The position numbers were made by a program, and so were the translations under genes. Of a stretch of DNA of 33,246 nucleotides, positions 30,107 through 33,246 are shown one piece after another (the first letter of the stretch is position 1; each line of letters begins with the position of its first letter). The DNA comes from a virus, in the IMG/VR virus record IMGVR_UViG_3300045912_000670, positions 1 through 33,246 of that record. One strand, given 5' to 3'. Below the pieces are notes generated by a model. That model was not told the origin of the DNA and did no database searches. It saw only the letters and a program-made list of their open reading frames with translations.

Positions 30107-31016
30107 CGCGGATCACTATCTGAAAGTTATTGGCCTTCTGCCCGCGTCCTGTACCCGCCTTCTTTTCCTTCATTGATAGCTCGCGAACCTTCAGCGCCAG
30201 CGAATCACGCTTGTCAGCCAGCTGCTTGAGCGTGCCCACGAGAGCTGCAAATCTATCTATCTGTAAACCACCACCGTTGGCGCGCGCCCGTTCCAGATCG
30301 AGCATCTGAAGCTCCCACTCCTGCGATGCCCTGGCCAGCTGCGCGATGCTTTTAACCCACTGCAGCGCCAAGGCTTCGTTGCCAGTGAGCGGGCCGCTGC
30401 GAGTTCCGCTCTCGAAGCCGTATTGCGAGAGCAGCGCGCGCTGAATCTTCCAAAGCTTCCTGTCGACCTCCTTGCGATTCACTTGGTGCACGACGGCCAA
30501 GCTTGAAAGACGACGAGCCTGCCCGCGCACCACGCCATCTCGAAGCGTCCACTCCTCAAGGTCGTCATCCAACGTCGCCACGCCGGCCTCGGGCAACGCT
30601 GCGGTCGTGGCCGCGCCGGACCGCTCCCGTGACTCCATCTCGTCCAGCAGATCAAGCTCCGCGGCTGTCAACTTCTTCCCTTCCTTAAGCCGCCGGAGGA
30701 TTCCAGCGAACGCAGCCTTCTTGGCTTGGCTCGCAACGCCCGCTTTCACGGGATCGTCTGCAGACGTCGAATTTACCGCGAATTCCGCCCCGTTCTTTCT
30801 TTCTAGATCGTAAACTTTTCCCGTGTGCGACGCGAGGCCGGCCCTCTCGGAGGGGGGTGTGTTTTGCCCCCCACCCCCGGTCTTGCGAGCAGGGGTGGGG
30901 GTGGTTTTGGGCGTGGCTGGGGTGGATGGTGTGGGTGGCGTGGGTGGCGTTTCCTTGCCGGGCTTGGGCGCGGCTGGTGCTTTCGGTGGCTTCGGTGGGC
31001 GCGGGGCTGCGGGCAT
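30090..31016 (-). CDS. Probable terminase small subunit
   Basis: A 308-aa protein placed directly upstream of, and overlapping, the large terminase. It has an N-terminal Pro/Thr-rich, probably disordered region (residues 3-48, PPTPPTPSTPATP), an Ala/Lys helix part (GVASQAKKAAFAGILRRLKE, KKLTAAELDLLDEM) and a long coiled-coil half (SIAQLARASQEWELQMLDLE, DRFAALVGTLKQLADK). This is the position and helix-rich plan of TerS, although no clear helix-turn-helix stands out. A GTG at 31022 overlapping the lipoprotein stop is an alternative start. Confidence 0.6.
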   Translation of the reverse strand: MPAAPRPPKPPKAPAAPKPGKETPPTPPTPSTPATPKTTPTPARKTGGGGQNTPPSERAGLASHTGKVYDLERKNGAEFAVNSTSADDPVKAGVASQAKKAAFAGILRRLKEGKKLTAAELDLLDEMESRERSGAATTAALPEAGVATLDDDLEEWTLRDGVVRGQARRLSSLAVVHQVNRKEVDRKLWKIQRALLSQYGFESGTRSGPLTGNEALALQWVKSIAQLARASQEWELQMLDLERARANGGGLQIDRFAALVGTLKQLADKRDSLALKVRELSMKEKKAGTGRGQKANNFQIVIRDDELA

Positions 31017-31018
31017 GA

Positions 31019-31630
31019 TCACTCAGGCCTCGCTTCTGGTTCTGGGCCACCCTCGGGCGTTGCTGCCTCAAGGCGCTTGATTTCTATATCGCGGGTTGCC
31101 TCGATGGCGCGGCGCTCGGTGCGGCCGGCCTCCTGCGCGAGGCGAACAGGCACGACGCCCTCAACAATGGCGCGAACAGCGCCTCCAATCGCGCCTTCGA
31201 CCACGGCACCGATCAACTTTGCGTCGGCCTCGGCGCGCTGGACCTGCGCGGTTGTGGTGAGGTTCAAAGTCTCAGCGTTGCCTTGGGTGTTTCGGTTTAG
31301 GCGCACCCGCGAGCCGGCAGGATTCGCGTCCTGCTCAAGGCCCATCGCGGCATCCGTGAAGGCGGCCGAGGTTCGAGTTTCGGTCGCGCGGAGAGCTGTT
31401 GGGTAGCCTCGCTGGAGGCTTGAAACTTCGCGCCGGATGAGTCGGCCCTCAGCGTCGAAGAAATCGACGGTCTTTTCGTCCACGAGCACCGGAATCGCTG
31501 CGAGCTCCTCAGCGCTCAATCTGTACCCGGTTTGCCGGGTGCCAAAGCTGTCCGACTGGCCGGCGGTTTTCTGGAAGGTGCCGCAGCCTGTTAGCAGCAG
31601 GCCGGCGGCGATGGGGATGAAGGTGCGCAT
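31019..31630 (-). CDS. Predicted lipoprotein at the start of the structural gene block
   Basis: A 203-aa protein with a short signal peptide, MRTFIPIAAGLLLTGC, ending in a lipobox with Cys16 as the lipidation site. The mature part has YRLSAEELAAIPVLVDEKTV, an Ala-rich membrane-associating or helical stretch (LIGAVVEGAIGGAVRAIVEG) and a charged C-terminus. AAAAGGAG precedes the ATG. A phage-encoded lipoprotein could be an outer-membrane spanin, a superinfection-exclusion factor or host-surface modifier; its place before the terminase is unusual for a spanin. The lipobox argues for a host with lipoprotein export, probably Gram-negative. Confidence 0.75.
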   Translation of the reverse strand: MRTFIPIAAGLLLTGCGTFQKTAGQSDSFGTRQTGYRLSAEELAAIPVLVDEKTVDFFDAEGRLIRREVSSLQRGYPTALRATETRTSAAFTDAAMGLEQDANPAGSRVRLNRNTQGNAETLNLTTTAQVQRAEADAKLIGAVVEGAIGGAVRAIVEGVVPVRLAQEAGRTERRAIEATRDIEIKRLEAATPEGGPEPEARPE

Positions 31631-31662
31631 GGGGAAATCTCCTTTTGGTCGAGGGTGGCGGT

Positions 31663-31702
31663 TTTCAACTCTGTCTTGCAGTTGGTTTGGATTTCAACTC
31701 TG
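31663..31702. promoter_or_regulatory. Paired TTTCAACTCTG direct repeats upstream of the lipoprotein gene
   Basis: Two identical 11-bp elements (31663-31673 and 31692-31702) lie 29 bp apart in the only sizeable gap of this region, just before the lipoprotein start. Their core TTTCAAC is the half-site of the palindromes upstream of the XRE gene (9141-9194), and TTGCAGTTG between them is a partial opposite arm. This suggests that the XRE regulator also controls the late block, but a clear -10 box is not seen. Confidence 0.45.
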
Positions 31703-31721
31703 GAGCGCGAGGCCTAGCCTG

Positions 31722-32645
31722 CTAAGCCATCTTCCTTTCGAGCTGGGCCAGAGCTTCAGAGATCCCTTGGGCCGCTGGGGCGAAACCCCCGCCGCGAGCC
31801 TGGCGCGATTGGCGGAGGGTTTTGCCTTCGAGCTTCTGAATGATCCTCCAAGCGCGCTCGATCCGGGATGGCGGGGCGCTGCCGTTTCTGCCCTCGAGGT
31901 TTGGATATGCGCCGTCGGGGTATTTCTGGAGGTCTTCTAGGATCGAGCGCAGCTCTGGGGATGTCTTCCACCCGCCGCCGCGAGTGAGGGCCTCAATGGT
32001 CTCAAGGCATTGCTCGCGGGAAATCTTGATTACGTTGCCTCGCCCGGCGTCCTGCAGCAGGCGGGCGAAGTCGCAGGCCCGCTCGAAGCCGCCGGAGCCT
32101 TCGATTGCGACCCCGGTCGGAATCACCTCAACGAGGTCTGCGAGATGGCAGGCGGTGGCCCAATCTTCGGTCTCGCACCAGTCCGGTGGTTTGTCCGGGT
32201 CGCGAAACGCGATAAAGGCCTCAGGCTGGCTTTCCGACCCCTCGGCAGGGTCAGAGGCCGACTCGGCGGTTGAAAAGGCCGCCTTGGGCAAGCTAGGGGC
32301 CTTCCGGGGCCCTTCGCAGGTTTGAGGTGGGGGGTCTTCGCTGGATTCTTGGCTTTCGGTTGGCAAATGGACCGGGATCGTGAGGCGATATTCGTTGGTC
32401 GCGTAAAGCCCGCCGCTGGTTCGGCGGATCGTCAGCAGCCCCTTGGCCTCAAGCCTTGACAAGGCTTTGCGGACGCCTCGCTCAGAGAGGGCTGTCTTTC
32501 GCGCGATTCGCCCCACCGAAGGGTGGCAGGCGCCGGTTTTGGAATTGTGGTGTTCTGCCAAGGCCAACAGGACCAGCCGCTCGGCGCTGGAGGCCGCCGC
32601 TTTCGGCAGCTCGAAAATCAGCCTCGTCAGTTGCCACCCATTCAC
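31722..32645 (-). CDS. Probable replication initiator with N-terminal winged helix
   Basis: A 307-aa protein. Residues about 20-75 (SAERLVLLALAEHHNS, GACHPSVGRIARKTALSERG, RKALSRLEAKGLL) are a HTH_36-type winged helix as in phage replication proteins of the lambda O class. A disordered Ser/Pro/Glu-rich linker follows (ESQESSEDPPPQ), then a C-terminal helical part (WATACHLADLVEVIPTGVA and others). It overlaps the AlpA-like gene by four bases and lies about 1.5 kb from the palindrome array, a possible origin. No helicase loader or helicase is seen elsewhere. Confidence 0.65.
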   Translation of the reverse strand: MNGWQLTRLIFELPKAAASSAERLVLLALAEHHNSKTGACHPSVGRIARKTALSERGVRKALSRLEAKGLLTIRRTSGGLYATNEYRLTIPVHLPTESQESSEDPPPQTCEGPRKAPSLPKAAFSTAESASDPAEGSESQPEAFIAFRDPDKPPDWCETEDWATACHLADLVEVIPTGVAIEGSGGFERACDFARLLQDAGRGNVIKISREQCLETIEALTRGGGWKTSPELRSILEDLQKYPDGAYPNLEGRNGSAPPSRIERAWRIIQKLEGKTLRQSRQARGGGFAPAAQGISEALAQLERKMA

Positions 32646-32872
32646 TGCCGGCCCTCGGTCTGCGCTTGGCGCGATGGCTTTGAGGCCTGCTTCCGGTCGG
32701 CCATAAAGGAATCTAGATCGCTCAGGTCGTAGCGCACAGACCGGCCAAAGCAGGCGTAGGTGGGCCCAAGCCCTTGGGTTCTTAGGTTCACTAAGTGGCC
32801 CGGCGATACGCCCAAGTAGGCGGCAGCCTGAGCGGTGGTCAAATAACGCTGCTGCACTGAGGGTCGTTTCAT
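32642..32872 (-). CDS. AlpA/excisionase-type small DNA-binding protein
   Basis: A 76-aa protein with the compact helix-turn-helix of the excisionase/AlpA/MerR-like class: RYLTTAQAAAYLGVSPGHLV, NLRTQGLGPTYACFGRSVRY and DLSDLDSFMADRK. GAGGACG is upstream of the ATG. In phages these regulate early promoters or direct excision; with no integrase seen here, transcription control is more likely. The ATG of the replication protein overlaps its stop. Confidence 0.85.
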   Translation of the reverse strand: MKRPSVQQRYLTTAQAAAYLGVSPGHLVNLRTQGLGPTYACFGRSVRYDLSDLDSFMADRKQASKPSRQAQTEGRQ

Positions 32873-32918
32873 GTTCGCGTCCTCAACTTCTGCTGGTTGG
32901 TTCGGGGGTTGAATGGCC

Positions 32919-33086
32919 TCAGATGGCGAACCTTGGCAACGGAAATCTAGCTTTTGCCGTAAAGGCCCAACAGTGGCCTTCGCAAAGGCTGGTCGGCGGA
33001 AGCGCCGGCTGCGCGGCCTGAGCCAAAGCCTTGGGCAAGCGAGCGGCGTCTGTGGCTGGGGCTGATTCGGGTTCGGGTCGAATCAC
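32919..33086 (-). CDS. Small protein encoded directly behind the control region
   Basis: A 55-aa ORF from the GTG at 33086, with AAAGGAG six to seven bases upstream; the frame also has an ATG at 33158, but that would be close to the transcription start and without a good ribosome site. The product is Ala/Pro-rich (PEPESAPATDAARLPKALAQ) and has no known motif. It is the first gene after a TATAAT promoter and the palindrome array, so it should be made early. It may be a leader-encoded regulatory peptide or a toxin-like inhibitor; both are speculation. Confidence 0.5.
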   Translation of the reverse strand: MIRPEPESAPATDAARLPKALAQAAQPALPPTSLCEGHCWAFTAKARFPLPRFAI

Positions 33087-33158
33087 GAAATCTCTCCTTT
33101 CGTTTCTCTGGGCGGGTCGCCGAAGGCGCTGGGCCCCCCCCTCCCATTGTGGGTTCAA

Positions 33159-33187
33159 ATTATAGGTTCTATTCTATGTTCCCCTGA
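33159..33187 (-). promoter_or_regulatory. Early promoter with perfect -10 box overlapping operator
   Basis: On the minus strand TATAAT is at 33159-33164, in an AT-rich island in an otherwise GC-rich stretch. A 17-bp spacer leads to TCAGGG (33182-33187), a poor -35 box that lies in the palindrome at 33184-33198. A promoter with a perfect -10 and a weak -35 overlapped by a palindrome is the usual form for repressed or activator-dependent phage early promoters. It would transcribe the whole replication region leftward. Confidence 0.55.
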
Positions 33188-33243
33188 ACCACGTTCAGGG
33201 GGGGGCTGAACGTGGTTCAGGGGGGGGGCTGAACGTGGTTGAG
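33184..33243. promoter_or_regulatory. Right-end array of three CTGAAC-N3-GTTCAG palindromes
   Basis: Sites at 33184-33198 (CAC centre), 33206-33220 (GTG centre) and 33229-33243 (one mismatch) are spaced 22 and 23 bp, about two helical turns, and separated by runs of seven to nine G. With the two sites at 26-57 they make a five-site array if the ends join. Regular phasing suggests cooperative protein binding, either repressor operators or origin iterons. Confidence 0.7.
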
Positions 33244-33246
33244 GGG

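Noticed and set aside
30841-30960. G-rich direct repeats near 30.9 kb as an origin or attachment site
   Set aside because: They encode the Pro/Thr-rich linker of the probable small terminase and follow codon boundaries.
33087-33158. Longer start (ATG at 33158) for the 55-aa gene
   Set aside because: The ATG lies immediately behind the TATAAT box, probably before or at the transcription start, while the GTG at 33086 has AAAGGAG in the right place.

Overview
The window looks like the essentially complete genome, or a near-complete prophage-like block, of a tailed, probably siphovirus-type bacteriophage. All of the roughly 46 supported genes lie on the minus strand, so transcription runs from the right end to the left. 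Base composition is GC-rich (about 60-63 % by eye), starts are mostly preceded by strong purine-rich ribosome sites, and neighbours are packed as ATGA or TGATG overlaps. A lipobox-bearing protein suggests a Gram-negative host; the exact host cannot be told from the sequence. The same 15-bp palindrome (CTGAAC-N3-GTTCAG) is clustered at both ends, so the two ends may be adjacent on a circular or terminally redundant molecule.

Layout in transcription order. (1) 33.25-31.7 kb: a control region with three palindromes and a TATAAT promoter, a small GTG-started gene, an AlpA/excisionase-like DNA-binding protein and a winged-helix protein that is probably the replication initiator. (2) 31.6-18.1 kb: a lipoprotein, then packaging and virion genes: probable small terminase, large terminase, zinc ribbon, portal, scaffold, major capsid protein with an inserted beta domain, connector, tail completion, terminator and tube proteins, two chaperone-like ORFs, tape measure (483 aa), fibre-like protein and a holin candidate. 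No sheath gene is seen. (3) 18.1-9.2 kb: five large adsorption-apparatus genes (FN3-like protein, hub-like protein, OB-fold-like puncturing protein, two very large tail-tip proteins). (4) 9.2-7.2 kb: an XRE regulator with its own operators, followed by a tandem array in which three different genes end in the same 15-residue tail and each overlaps by 11 nt a low-complexity (Gly-X)n gene; two of the three are DUF6948-like paralogues. (5) 7.2-2.3 kb: small accessory genes, a cytosine-C5 methyltransferase with a frame break and a remarkable second reading frame, and a decayed copy of the end of the large tail gene. (6) 2.4-0.05 kb: a recombination cassette (YqaJ exonuclease, probable annealing-protein partner, RusA resolvase).

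Together these give replication initiation, recombination-type DNA metabolism, DNA modification, packaging, head and tail assembly. No integrase, portal protease or recognisable endolysin was found. The most unusual features are the DUF6948/(Gly-X)n coupled array, a family of double-hairpin leaders in front of particular genes, the dual-frame methyltransferase locus, two separate families of operator palindromes, and a short dispersed motif (R-TATAGA-Y) present about 33 times across the window.
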